A stretch of DNA of 64,000 nucleotides from an uncultured Pseudomonadota bacterium. GTDB taxonomy: Bacteria > Pseudomonadota > Gammaproteobacteria > Steroidobacterales > Steroidobacteraceae. The position numbers were made by a program, and so were the translations under genes. The notes beneath the pieces were generated by a model that worked only from the letters and a program-made list of their open reading frames with translations, was not told the origin of the DNA and did not search any database. Position 1 is the stretch's first letter, and the number at the start of each line of letters is the position of its first letter. The stretch is from NCBI GenBank assembly GCA_903832085.1, contig CAIKZZ010000046.1, positions 26,108 through 90,107 of the forward strand. Reading direction: 5' to 3'. This document shows positions 54,923 through 63,737 of the stretch, in pieces.

Positions 54923-56122
54923 ATGAAGCGTGACCTTGATTTTGATGTGGTGATTGTCGGCGGTGGACCCGTGGGTGCTGCTCTTGCTGCGGCACTGGCT
55001 ACCACCGAGGCGACACGCGGACTTGCAATTGCGCTTATTGAGCCGCAGCCGATCAGTATGCCCGAGCCAGGCGCGCCGCTGGGCTTACGGGTCTCGGCGC
55101 TCTCACATGCCTCTCGCGCGTTAGTGGCGCGTGTTGGTGCCTGGGCGCGGGTGAGTGCGCGTGGCGCTTGCGCGTACGAGCGCATGATGGTGTGGGACGC
55201 AAGCACTGAGAGTGACAGTGTCGATGCATTGACCTTTGATGCCGGATCGCTCGGGGTGGCGGACTTAGGGTGTATCGTGGAGAACGCAGCACTGAACTGC
55301 GCACTGCTCGAGGTCGCGGTGGCCGCCGGGGTGCTGCTGCTGACAAGTGCAGTCACTGAACTCAATCTTAGCAACGAGGTGGCGCATGTGCGCTGCGGTG
55401 AGCGTCGTCTTAAGGCATCGCTGGTGATTGCTGCGGATGGGGTAGATTCGCCGATTCGTGCCTTGGCGGGTTTTGCGGGTCAGGGGGCCGCCTATGCGCA
55501 GGAGGCTGTGGTTGCGCATTTGGTGACGACTAAGCCCCATGGGGCCGTTGCGCGGCAGCGGTTTTTGCATACGGGGCCGCTCGCCTTATTGCCACTCGCG
55601 GATGGGCGGGTGTCGCTCGTGTGGTCGACGACGCCGAGTGAGGCTCGGCGTTTGCTTGCCATGACGCCTGCGGAGTTTGGCGGTGCTGTCAGCGAGGCGA
55701 GCGATACCGCTCTTGGGGCCTTGACGCTGGCCAGCGAGCGAGCACGATTTGCGCTGCGTCACTTTCAGGCAGATCGCTACATGACCACGCGCTGTGTGCT
55801 GGTGGGTGATGCCGCGCACAGCGTGCACCCGTTGGCAGGTCAGGGCGTCAACTTAGGCTTGTTGGATGTGGAGGCGCTGTGTCGACATATAGGGACGGCG
55901 TGTGCGAGCGGTGAGGATATTGGCGATGCGCGTGGGCTTGGGCGTTATGGGCGCGAGCGGCGTGCGGCGAATGTGCTCATGGGTACGGCGCTTGATCTGA
56001 TCGCACGGCTATCGGCCACTGATGGCCTGTGGAGCCGTAGGCTCGGGCGCTTTGCGCTTGGGTTTGTGAATCGAGTGAGTCCTATCAAGCATGCGCTGGC
56101 GCAACGCGCTTTAGGTCTATGA
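54923..56122 (+). CDS. ubiI: Ubiquinone biosynthesis FAD monooxygenase, UbiI/VisC type
   Basis: Paralogue of UbiH: DFDVVIVGGGPVGAALAAALA, the DG motif LVIAADGVDSPIRALAGFAGQGAAYAQEAVVAHL, and LVGDAAHSVHPLAGQGVNLGLLDVEAL. UbiI/VisC performs the C5 hydroxylation in E. coli; position after ubiH supports this assignment. 399 residues. Its end overlaps a small membrane-protein gene by 4 bases. Confidence 0.86.
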   Translation: MKRDLDFDVVIVGGGPVGAALAAALATTEATRGLAIALIEPQPISMPEPGAPLGLRVSALSHASRALVARVGAWARVSARGACAYERMMVWDASTESDSVDALTFDAGSLGVADLGCIVENAALNCALLEVAVAAGVLLLTSAVTELNLSNEVAHVRCGERRLKASLVIAADGVDSPIRALAGFAGQGAAYAQEAVVAHLVTTKPHGAVARQRFLHTGPLALLPLADGRVSLVWSTTPSEARRLLAMTPAEFGGAVSEASDTALGALTLASERARFALRHFQADRYMTTRCVLVGDAAHSVHPLAGQGVNLGLLDVEALCRHIGTACASGEDIGDARGLGRYGRERRAANVLMGTALDLIARLSATDGLWSRRLGRFALGFVNRVSPIKHALAQRALGL

Positions 56123-56520
56123 GTCACGACATGCTGGGGCGTTGCTGTGCAGGCGGCGTGCTGGGTGGCGGCTGCGCCAGCGTCCTGCTGCTGGTTTTTA
56201 CTCATAGCGGAGTCGCTATGATGGCGCGTCATGCTGACAGCACCTCTATGGTCATCGCACTCATAGCAATGGGCCTGTGCTTGCGCTTGATCCCGCAGGC
56301 CGCGGGTTTTGGAGCGCGCTGTCGGGGGCTACTGGTGCTTGTTATGGCGAACGCGCTCACCAGTGGTGTGGGTCTGTATTTGATTGGTGAGCAGATGCAG
56401 CCGATGACCCGCGCGGTATCCCTCGCTGGCAGTTTGCTCTTTTTTGGGATGCTAAGCGGCGGTTATGTGCTGTGGCGGGACGAGGTGCTACGTCGCTTGC
56501 GCGTCAGCTCTCGACCCTAG
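56119..56520 (+). CDS. Small integral membrane protein of unknown function
   Basis: 133 residues with about four hydrophobic segments (GGVLGGGCASVLLLVFTHS; MVIALIAMGLCLRLIP; LLVLVMANALTSGVGLYLIG; SLAGSLLFFGMLSGGYVLW) and a basic C-terminal end. The family is not recognised. ATGA overlap with the ubiI-like gene suggests translation together with the ubiquinone hydroxylases. Stop codons of this gene and convergent phhB share the CTAG tetramer. Confidence 0.68.
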   Translation: MSHDMLGRCCAGGVLGGGCASVLLLVFTHSGVAMMARHADSTSMVIALIAMGLCLRLIPQAAGFGARCRGLLVLVMANALTSGVGLYLIGEQMQPMTRAVSLAGSLLFFGMLSGGYVLWRDEVLRRLRVSSRP

Positions 56521-56858
56521 AGGCGGTCGATTTTGGCGGCGCAGATAAAATCATTGTCCGACAGTCCATGAATCGCATGGGTGGTGTAGCGGATGTGGCA
56601 GTAGTTGTAGCCGATTGACAGATCCGGATGGTGATCTTCTGCGTTGGCGATGTGGGCGATCGCGTTCACAAAGCTCATCACTTGGTAAAAGTGTTTGAAG
56701 CGGTAGTCGCGCGTCAGCGTGAGGGCCTTCTCATCAAGCGCCCAGTCACTGTGAAGTTGGGTCAGTGCAAGGCGCGCCTCCTCGGGCTTGAGCGGCTGTA
56801 CGCCACCTTCGCAGGGCACGCACTGACGATTTGCCAGCTCAGTCTTTTGCTCGCTCAT
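56517..56858 (-). CDS. phhB: Pterin-4a-carbinolamine dehydratase
   Basis: 113 residues with the active-site motif [30 protein letters not shown] (His-His, His). It recycles the pterin cofactor of phenylalanine hydroxylase; a hydroxylase gene is not in this window, and stand-alone copies may have other roles. N-terminal [16 protein letters not shown] is typical. ATG overlaps the ispG stop, so it is coupled to ispG. Confidence 0.93.
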   Translation of the reverse strand: MSEQKTELANRQCVPCEGGVQPLKPEEARLALTQLHSDWALDEKALTLTRDYRFKHFYQVMSFVNAIAHIANAEDHHPDLSIGYNYCHIRYTTHAIHGLSDNDFICAAKIDRL

Positions 56859-58093
56859 GGGGTTTTTCCTAGGTCACGGCGCGCAAAGCGGCGCACCACA
56901 TAGGCTTCGACCAAGTCCTGAAATTCTTGCGCTATGCGCTCGCCTTTGAGCGTAACGGTTTTTTCACCGTCCTCATACACGGGTGCGATTGGTCGCTCAC
57001 CCGTTCCGGGTAGGCTGATGCCGATATTGGCGTGCTTGCTCTCGCCCGGACCATTGACCACGCAGCCCATCACTGCCACGGTCATGGCCTCGACTCCCAC
57101 ATGACTTTTGCGCCACTCAGGCATGCGATGCCTTAAGTGTGACTGGATGCTTTGTGCGAGCTGCTGAAAATACGTGCTGGTGGTGCGCCCACAGCCCGGG
57201 CAGGCGATCACCATGGGCGTAAAGGCCCTAAAGCCCATGGTTTGCAGGAGTTCTTGGGCGACGATCACTTCACGCGTGCGATCGCCCCCAGGTTCAGGGG
57301 TTAATGAAATCCGGATCGTATCGCCGATGCCTTCTTGTAAGAGCACGCCCAGCGCGGCCGATGAGCCGACGATCCCTTTGGAGCCCATGCCCGCTTCTGT
57401 GAGCCCTAGATGCAGAGGATAGTCGCAGCGACTGGCAAGGCTGCGATAGATCGCAATCAAGTCCTGTACGCCACTGACCTTGGCCGAGATGATGATTGCG
57501 CTGTGCGCCAGTCCCAACTCTTCAGCCCGCTGCGCGCTTTCAATGGCAGAAACCACAATCGCTTCACGCACCACCTCCATCGCCTCCCACGGTATGGTGC
57601 GCGCGGCGTTCTCTTCCATGAGACGCGTCAGTAGATCCTGATCGAGGCTTCCCCAGTTCACACCAATGCGCACAGGTTTTTGATAGCGACAGGCGATTTC
57701 GATCATCTCGGCGAACTGCGGATCCCGTTTGGAGCCACGCCCCACGTTGCCAGGATTAATGCGCATTTTCGCAAGTGCCTCGGCACAGGCAGGCTCGTCT
57801 TTGAGGAGCTTATGCCCGTTAAAATGGAAGTCCCCCACGAGTGGGACATGGATATTCATCGCAGCGAGTGCGTCCCTGATTCTGGGCACCGCGGCCGCGG
57901 CTTCTTTTTCGTTGACTGTGACGCGCACGAGTTCGGAGCCTGCGCGCACAAGGTCTGCGACCTGTGCGACGGTGGCATTGACATCCTTCGTGTCGGTATT
58001 GGTCATGGACTGCACAACGATTGGGGCGGTCCCGCCCACCGTGACCCCACCCACTAAAACGGGAACGGCAAGACGACGTTGCGGCAAGGACAT
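56855..58093 (-). CDS. ispG: 4-hydroxy-3-methylbut-2-enyl diphosphate synthase (flavodoxin)
   Basis: [4Fe-4S] enzyme of the MEP isoprenoid pathway. [39 protein letters not shown] and PLVGDFHFN at the start; iron ligands in [12 protein letters not shown] (Cys pair) and [12 protein letters not shown] (Cys, then Glu). 412 residues, no insertion domain, as in proteobacterial IspG. Precedes phhB on the minus strand. Divergent from the FAD oxidase with 140 bases between. Confidence 0.97.
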   Translation of the reverse strand: MSLPQRRLAVPVLVGGVTVGGTAPIVVQSMTNTDTKDVNATVAQVADLVRAGSELVRVTVNEKEAAAAVPRIRDALAAMNIHVPLVGDFHFNGHKLLKDEPACAEALAKMRINPGNVGRGSKRDPQFAEMIEIACRYQKPVRIGVNWGSLDQDLLTRLMEENAARTIPWEAMEVVREAIVVSAIESAQRAEELGLAHSAIIISAKVSGVQDLIAIYRSLASRCDYPLHLGLTEAGMGSKGIVGSSAALGVLLQEGIGDTIRISLTPEPGGDRTREVIVAQELLQTMGFRAFTPMVIACPGCGRTTSTYFQQLAQSIQSHLRHRMPEWRKSHVGVEAMTVAVMGCVVNGPGESKHANIGISLPGTGERPIAPVYEDGEKTVTLKGERIAQEFQDLVEAYVVRRFARRDLGKTP

Positions 58094-58233
58094 AAGGCAC
58101 CTGCATGACAGTGACGTTGAATGGTACCGCAGCCGGACCCAAGCGCGCGGCTCTACGCGGTTGTATGATGTAAATTCATGTCCCTTTGTAGGATCTGAAG
58201 CGTGGCCAAAAACAGCGCCTCGGTTGAGTTTGG

Positions 58234-59658
58234 ATGAGCGCCGCTCCGTCCGCGCCGCGCACGACTGACCCGTATCCGGCAGGTTTTTTGCAGGCGCTGA
58301 CCGCGCTACTGGGTTCCGACCGTGTGCGTGTCGTTACGGATGCGGGTCTAGATCCCGGGGTGCACCCCTTAAACCTAGGCGCGCACTGCGTGGCGTTGCC
58401 TGCCAATGCGCTGGAAGCGGCCCAGGTGCTGCAGCTGTGCAGCCAGATGCAGGTTGGCGTGGTACCGCAGGGTGGGCGCACTGGTCTTGCCGGCGGCGCG
58501 GTGACGCACGCGCACGAATTAATTGTGTCACTCGCACGGATGCAGCAGATCGAGGCCGTCGCCGCGGATGCACGCACGGCCATTGTCGGGGCAGGCGTGA
58601 CGCTCGAGGCGCTGGATGCGGCACTCAGGCCGCTGTCTTTAAGTGCAGGCATTGATCTAGGCGCGCGCGGGTCCGCGACCCTCGGCGGAATGGTGGCCAC
58701 CAACGCAGGCGGGATTGATGCCTTTCGTTTTGGCACCATGCGCGAGCGTGTGCTGGGCCTTGAGGTGGCGTTGCCCACCGGCGAGGTCATCAATCACTTA
58801 ACGCGTGTGCGTAAAAATAACGCAGGCCTCCCCTTAATGCAGTTGTTCGTGGGCTCTGAGGGAACCTTAGGGCTGATCACCCGCGTCGCACTGCAGTTGG
58901 TGGACGCACCGCGTGAGCGTCACACCGCTTTAGTCTTGGTCGCAGATATTGCCGCGGGCATCGCTGTACTGCGCGCCGTGGAGGGTGTGCAGTCGCTGCG
59001 CCTTGCAGCCGCTGAGCTCATGTCAGGGAATCACATGCAGGTCACGGCGCGCGCATTGCAGATTCAGGGGTTGGAACAGACACCGCTCAATGGCTTTGGT
59101 GTGCTCCTCGCCGTGGAGGCCGCGGGCGCAGAATCCGCCGCACTGGTCGCGCTGCAGTTGGCTGAGGCGTTAACTGTAGCGGCCGAGGCGGGTGTGCTGC
59201 GCGATGCGTTATTACCTAAAAATGCCTCGGAGGAGCGGGATTTATGGCGTATTCGGGAAGACTGGTCGGTGGATCGACTTTTTCCGGGTGGGCTTTGGTA
59301 TGACGTATCAGTGCCACTGGATGCGATCGACGGTTACCTGACTGCGCTACAGGCGCGTATCACGCGCCATGACGCAAGCCTTGCGGTCTATGTGGTCGGC
59401 CACTTGGCCGACGGTAATCTACACGTGACGGTCAATGCCGCCACGCCAGTAACGGATCGGTATGAAGCGATCGCACCGCTCGTCTATGATGGTTTGCAGG
59501 CATTAGGCGGTAGCTTTTCGGCCGAGCATGGCATCGGACTTGAGAAGCGCGCAGGCTTAGAGCATTGGGCGGGCGATACCTCATTGCGCCTCATGCGCTC
59601 CATAAAAGCGGTGTTCGACCCACAAAGTGTCATGAACCCGGGCAAGGTCTTGCGGTGA
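58234..59658 (+). CDS. FAD-linked 2-hydroxyacid dehydrogenase/oxidase (GlcD/D-2HGDH type)
   Basis: VAO-fold flavoprotein of 474 residues. FAD-binding segment [69 protein letters not shown]-terminal active-site [10 protein letters not shown] and [11 protein letters not shown]. Relatives oxidise D-lactate, glycolate or D-2-hydroxyglutarate. D-2-hydroxyglutarate is made by SerA, so housekeeping removal is plausible, but the substrate is not provable here. No FeS partner (GlcF) follows. Confidence 0.88.
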   Translation: MSAAPSAPRTTDPYPAGFLQALTALLGSDRVRVVTDAGLDPGVHPLNLGAHCVALPANALEAAQVLQLCSQMQVGVVPQGGRTGLAGGAVTHAHELIVSLARMQQIEAVAADARTAIVGAGVTLEALDAALRPLSLSAGIDLGARGSATLGGMVATNAGGIDAFRFGTMRERVLGLEVALPTGEVINHLTRVRKNNAGLPLMQLFVGSEGTLGLITRVALQLVDAPRERHTALVLVADIAAGIAVLRAVEGVQSLRLAAAELMSGNHMQVTARALQIQGLEQTPLNGFGVLLAVEAAGAESAALVALQLAEALTVAAEAGVLRDALLPKNASEERDLWRIREDWSVDRLFPGGLWYDVSVPLDAIDGYLTALQARITRHDASLAVYVVGHLADGNLHVTVNAATPVTDRYEAIAPLVYDGLQALGGSFSAEHGIGLEKRAGLEHWAGDTSLRLMRSIKAVFDPQSVMNPGKVLR

Positions 59659-59713
59659 CGTGCCGCGAGCGGGCCACTGCCGGTGGGCGCCACAGATCAG
59701 CAAACGCGCAGCA

Positions 59714-61741
59714 ATGACTGCGCCAATCGAACCACATGGCACGCTGGAAGTGGCGCTAGGCCACGCGGCGCGCTTGCTTGAGCGTTCGCCACGGCTTGCG
59801 ATAGCGCAAGTCCAGGAGATTTTAAAAATCGCGCCGACGCACCCGCAGGCGCGCTTGCTGCTCGCGCGTGCGCAGCGCTTGAATGGCGAGCTTCTTGTGG
59901 CATTGCAAGGACTGCGGCCATTAGCCGCTGAGCAGCCGCGTGCTGCTGCGGTATTTGTGGAGCTCGGCTTGGCGGAGGCGGAGGCAGAGCAGGGCGCGAG
60001 CGCGATACGCGCGCTAGAGCATGCTGTGACTTTGGCGCCCGATGCACCACACGCCTGGCGAGTGCTGGCCGATCAGTACGATGCGATTGGCGATGTGACG
60101 CGCGCCGATCAGGCGCGTGCGCGCTTCCTTAAAGCAGCAAACAAGGATCCGCGCCTGATGGAGGCAGCGGCAGCTTTGGTCGAGAACCAGCTGCCCGTGG
60201 CGGAGGCCTTGTTGCGCGCACATCTGCAGCAGCTGCCCACTGATGTGGCGGCGCTACGCATGCTGGCCGAGGTAGCGGCGCGCTTGCGGCGCTATCGCGA
60301 TGCTCAAGTCCTGCTCGAGCATTGCCTAGAACTCAGCCCTAGTTTTGACGCGGCGCGACACAACTATGCGCTCGTGTTGTTCCGGCAGATGAAGGCTGCC
60401 GAGGCCTTGCTACAGATTAACCGCTTGCTCAAAGCCGAGCCACGTCACCCGGGTTATCGCAATTTAAAAGCCGCCATTCTTGCCACGCTGGGCGATTACA
60501 CCGAGTCCATCGAGGTGTATGAAGCGGTCCTTAAGGAGTATGCCGATCAGCCCAAAGTGTGGATGAGTTACGGCCATGCCCTCAAAACCGCCGGTCGCTT
60601 ACCCGAGAGTATTGCGGCGTATCGGGGTGCGATCGCCAAAGCCCCCGCGTTGGGCGAGGCCTACTGGAGTTTGGCAAATTTAAAGACCTATCGCTTCTCG
60701 GCCGCCGATGTGCGCGCCATGCGCGAGCAATTGGCGAATGCCTCGGCCAACACTCTGGCCGAGGAGGATCGTTTGCACTTTGAATTTGCGCTCGCCAAAG
60801 CGCTAGAGGACGAGGGTCAGTACGAAGAGTCCTTTGCCCTTTATGCCGCCGGCAATGCACGGCGCTTAAAGTTGCATCCGTATGATGCGGCCGAGGTGAC
60901 GCGGCATTCCGTGCGCTGCCAGACGCTGTTGAGTGCAGAGTTTTTTAAAAAACGTGCGGGCTTTGGCCTGCATGCGCGAGATCCAATTTTTATTGTGGGC
61001 TTGCCGCGGGCAGGGTCCACATTAATTGAGCAGATTCTTGCCTCGCACTCGCAAGTGGAAGGCACGATGGAACTGCCCGATATTCCAGCGATTGCGCGTG
61101 AGCTTGTGTTGCGAGGGCAGGCGAAGGGGAATGAAGGGCCAGGCTACCCGGACGTGCTCGAGAGTTTAACTGCCGCGGAATTGCATGACTTGGGTCTGCG
61201 GTATTTGGCGGACACACGTGTGCAACGCAAGACGAGCGCACCTTTTTTCATTGACAAGATGCCGAATAATTTTCAGCATATCGGTTTAATTCAACTGATT
61301 TTACCGAATGCCTGCATTATTGATGCGCGACGTCATCCCTTGGGTTGCTGTTTTTCGAACTTTAAACAACAGTTTGCACGCGGGCAAAATTTTACCTATA
61401 GCCTGGAAGACATCGGTCAGTATTACGCGGACTATGTCGGGCTGATGAGTCATTTTGATGCGGTGCTGCCGGGGCGCATTCATCGCGTGCAGTACGAGCA
61501 GTTGATTGATGACACGACTGCCGCAGTGAAGCATTTGCTCGAGTACTGCGGCTTGCCCTTTGAATCGCAGTGTTTGCGGTTTTATGAGAACGAGCGTGCG
61601 GTGCGCACCGCGAGTTCAGAGCAGGTGCGCCAGCCTATTTTTCGCGATGGCGTTGATCACTGGCAGCATTTTGAGCCCTGGCTTGGGCCTTTAAAAGGTG
61701 CTCTTAGGTCTGTATTTCCAGTAACCCAAGTCCCGTCTTAG
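59714..61741 (+). CDS. TPR-repeat sulfotransferase
   Basis: The N-terminal two-thirds of 675 residues is TPR-like helical repeats (VALGHAARLLERSPRLAIAQVQEILKIAPTHPQARLLLARAQRL and about eight further pairs). The C-terminal third is a sulfotransferase_1-type domain: PAPS 5'-phosphosulfate loop FIVGLPRAGSTLIEQILASH (about residue 430), FIDKMPNNFQHIGLIQLILPNACIIDARRHPLGCCFSNFKQQF (3'-phosphate region), and a C-terminal helix. This architecture is common in proteobacteria; substrates are mostly unknown (peptide or glycan tyrosine/hydroxyl groups). ATG chosen as start; a GTG 54 bases upstream is in frame. No signal peptide. Confidence 0.86.
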   Translation: MTAPIEPHGTLEVALGHAARLLERSPRLAIAQVQEILKIAPTHPQARLLLARAQRLNGELLVALQGLRPLAAEQPRAAAVFVELGLAEAEAEQGASAIRALEHAVTLAPDAPHAWRVLADQYDAIGDVTRADQARARFLKAANKDPRLMEAAAALVENQLPVAEALLRAHLQQLPTDVAALRMLAEVAARLRRYRDAQVLLEHCLELSPSFDAARHNYALVLFRQMKAAEALLQINRLLKAEPRHPGYRNLKAAILATLGDYTESIEVYEAVLKEYADQPKVWMSYGHALKTAGRLPESIAAYRGAIAKAPALGEAYWSLANLKTYRFSAADVRAMREQLANASANTLAEEDRLHFEFALAKALEDEGQYEESFALYAAGNARRLKLHPYDAAEVTRHSVRCQTLLSAEFFKKRAGFGLHARDPIFIVGLPRAGSTLIEQILASHSQVEGTMELPDIPAIARELVLRGQAKGNEGPGYPDVLESLTAAELHDLGLRYLADTRVQRKTSAPFFIDKMPNNFQHIGLIQLILPNACIIDARRHPLGCCFSNFKQQFARGQNFTYSLEDIGQYYADYVGLMSHFDAVLPGRIHRVQYEQLIDDTTAAVKHLLEYCGLPFESQCLRFYENERAVRTASSEQVRQPIFRDGVDHWQHFEPWLGPLKGALRSVFPVTQVPS

Positions 61742-61846
61742 AACACGCAAACGCGGCGGATTGTGGCGTCATTTGACTAGAAAACGTGGTGTCGCATAAA
61801 GCGTGTGAGGCTTATTTTTACACGGCTGTTCGACTATTTCTCCAAG

Positions 61847-62335
61847 CTATTTAGCTGTTTGTAAGTCCACTGGCACTCCAGTGTCCGACAGACTGAGCGA
61901 TGCATCAGCCGCATCCATATGGCTGCTTGCATGGTCGTGCTTTGGTAATGAGTCGGTGATCACAAGCCAAGGCAATTTCTCCGCCCAATGCACATGAAAA
62001 GTTGGCGGATAGGCTATTGGATGATCAAACGTCGACGTATACAGATGAATTTCATTTGGCCACCGGACTGACCGGTAGGACAAGGGGCTGCCACACGTGG
62101 CGCAGTAACTCCGCTCAACGCCTGGCGATGAGCTAAATAGACGTCGAGCATCTCCCCTAAAGTGAACCGATTCTTGGTTAAAGCCAACAAAAGCGGCGAC
62201 GGGCGATCCCGTCGCATGACGGCAGCTGTTGCAATGACAATACGCGCTCCATATGGGCTCGGCTGCGACAGAGAATCGCACCGCTCCGCAGAGACATCCA
62301 CCGACATCAGCTTCAACCGCTGCAACCGCTGTCAT
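61847..62335 (-). CDS. GFA-family (CENP-V/GFA) zinc protein
   Basis: 162 residues with the zinc-binding Cys set of the glutathione-dependent formaldehyde-activating family: GGCLCGAVRF, YCHCNSCRHATG, SYCATCGSPLS. Members bind two zinc ions; the prototype activates formaldehyde with glutathione, while most have unknown function. The tail after about residue 135 is His/Asp/Ser-rich. Convergent with the TPR-sulfotransferase. Confidence 0.88.
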   Translation of the reverse strand: MTAVAAVEADVGGCLCGAVRFSVAAEPIWSAYCHCNSCRHATGSPVAAFVGFNQESVHFRGDARRLFSSSPGVERSYCATCGSPLSYRSVRWPNEIHLYTSTFDHPIAYPPTFHVHWAEKLPWLVITDSLPKHDHASSHMDAADASLSLSDTGVPVDLQTAK

Positions 62336-62678
62336 TTTTAATCCTGCACAACGCGTGCATATCGCGACTCAGACTGACGACAGTATACAAAGCGGCCCAG
62401 CGTCTTTCACTATGACGCGCCGCGGCATGCTGCATGGAGCAACTCGTGTGACTGCTAAGGTTCTTTTTGTTGAAATCAGCTGCGCTGACTCGCATTGACG
62501 TCGCGCAGACCTCTTGGAAAATAGGAAGAACAGAGGCGTGAGTTTGCGAGCTTATGACGCTCAATTACTAGACCCGCCGTATTTTATCGATGGTGCTGAT
62601 GTGATTGATGACGATCAAGTGTTTTGTTTCAACAGGTGTCACAGGCACACAAACGGGTGCCAAAGAGCCTTTGCAGGC
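62336..62678. other. Intergenic region without a supported gene
   Basis: About 340 bases between the GFA and methyltransferase genes. Short frames of about 80 codons exist on both strands but have no ribosome binding site, no recognisable motif and no family resemblance. It should contain the GFA promoter (minus strand). Confidence 0.6.
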
Positions 62679-63338
62679 TCAATCGGCCGCGCGGTACACC
62701 AGCAGGCGCCCGTCATTGCTCGAGCTAACGTAATAGCCGATATGAGCTTCCACGACGGGCACTAAGGTATGGGCGCTTACCAAACGCGCGAAGCCAGTTG
62801 CAAACCCCAGTGGCTCCCAAACCGCATGGTGCACCGTGCATACGAGCCACCCACCGGGCCGTAGGATGCGCACCAGTTCACCGAGGCACGAGGCATCAAC
62901 ATGACCACTGGTGAAAGTGCCCGCGCAAACCACCGCGGCGTACTTGCCGCTTTCAATCGACAAGGGCTGCGTCAGGTTGCCTTCCAGCAACTGCCGGTAA
63001 ACGCCGCGCTGTGCCGCCACGGCCATCATCGCAGCCGAAAGATCCAGACCATCTACCGTGGCGTAGCCCAGCGCCACCGCCTCGGCACCCACCAAGCCCG
63101 TGCCACAGCCCACATCCAGCACCGGCGACTCTAAGCTCTTCAGTTGCTGCGCCAGCGCCTTGGCCACCAAACGGGGCGTCACGTAGCCCAAACCGTCCAG
63201 CATGGTGGCGTCGTAAGTGGTCGCCCAGTCTCGGTACAGCTGCTGGCCGTCCTCCGTGGTTGCCACCGCGTAGGCGCGCCGAAGCAGCGTCGAGCTTGGT
63301 TCATCCACCCCTTCGGGAATGGCAGCGTGCGTCATCAT
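62679..63338 (-). CDS. Class I SAM-dependent methyltransferase (WBSCR27/METTL27-like)
   Basis: 219 residues with the SAM-binding motif I SPVLDVGCGTGLVGAEAVALGYATVDGLDLSAAMM and motifs further on (KYAAVVCAGTFTSGHVD, LVRILRPGGWLVCTVHH). N-terminal YAVATTEDGQQLYRDWATTYDATMLDGLGYVTP resembles the METTL27 group. Substrate unknown. Two adjacent ATG codons at the start. The gene's stop lies near a gap of unassigned sequence. Confidence 0.83.
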   Translation of the reverse strand: MMTHAAIPEGVDEPSSTLLRRAYAVATTEDGQQLYRDWATTYDATMLDGLGYVTPRLVAKALAQQLKSLESPVLDVGCGTGLVGAEAVALGYATVDGLDLSAAMMAVAAQRGVYRQLLEGNLTQPLSIESGKYAAVVCAGTFTSGHVDASCLGELVRILRPGGWLVCTVHHAVWEPLGFATGFARLVSAHTLVPVVEAHIGYYVSSSNDGRLLVYRAAD

Positions 63339-63737
63339 TCCCCAACCCTACTCGAAAGGTAAGGTCGCATACAGTGCCCAAGGAACTGACAGACTCCAAA
63401 AAACGATCAAAGACCTTATACCAGCATCGGGTTTACTAGAGCCTGCGCCAGGCGAAAGACGCATCCTTGAGGGTCACCGCCATGGCGTGTGCGATGCTGA
63501 CATTCTGCGGCAGGAGAATGACTGGGATCGGCCGGAGTGATCTGTGGACGAATGTGGCCGAGCCGACGGTGAATTTTTTACCACACAATAAATTTATTAT
63601 CAGGTTATAAAAAAGCGGTTCAAACGGCTGGGCGGATACGATTCATAAAATTTAAAAATTATAAAAAACAAATAGTTAATCAAAAGATGGTCAGCAATTC
63701 CTATATAATCCTGTAAAAGGATGATCGGAGCGCCGTA
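63339..63737. other. AT-rich spacer before the last gene
   Basis: About 400 bases. The left half (to about 63540) is GC-balanced and has a short open frame with a plausible protein-like end (GERRILEGHRHGVCDADILRQ) but no start signal or family. The right half is unusually AT-rich, including the palindrome AATAAATTTATT and several A/T runs, unlike the GC-rich neighbourhood. It holds the promoter candidate described next; no RNA gene or riboswitch could be established. Confidence 0.5.
63704..63709 (+). promoter_or_regulatory. Possible -10 box for the Tat-exported protein gene
   Basis: TATAAT lies 28 bases before the ATG in the AT-rich spacer. No matching -35 hexamer is found at 16-18 bases, so an activator or alternative upstream element would be needed. 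Confidence 0.35.

Noticed and set aside
62514..62765. An 83-codon plus-strand frame between the GFA and methyltransferase genes.
   Set aside because: It overlaps the methyltransferase 3' end on the opposite strand and shows no recognisable motif or ribosome binding site.
63430..63540. Segment with GGCGAAAGACGCATCC and GCCATGGCG that recalls cyclic di-GMP (GEMM) riboswitch elements.
   Set aside because: The characteristic second helix and the receptor pattern could not be built, and the gene start is 200 bases away; too little to call a riboswitch.
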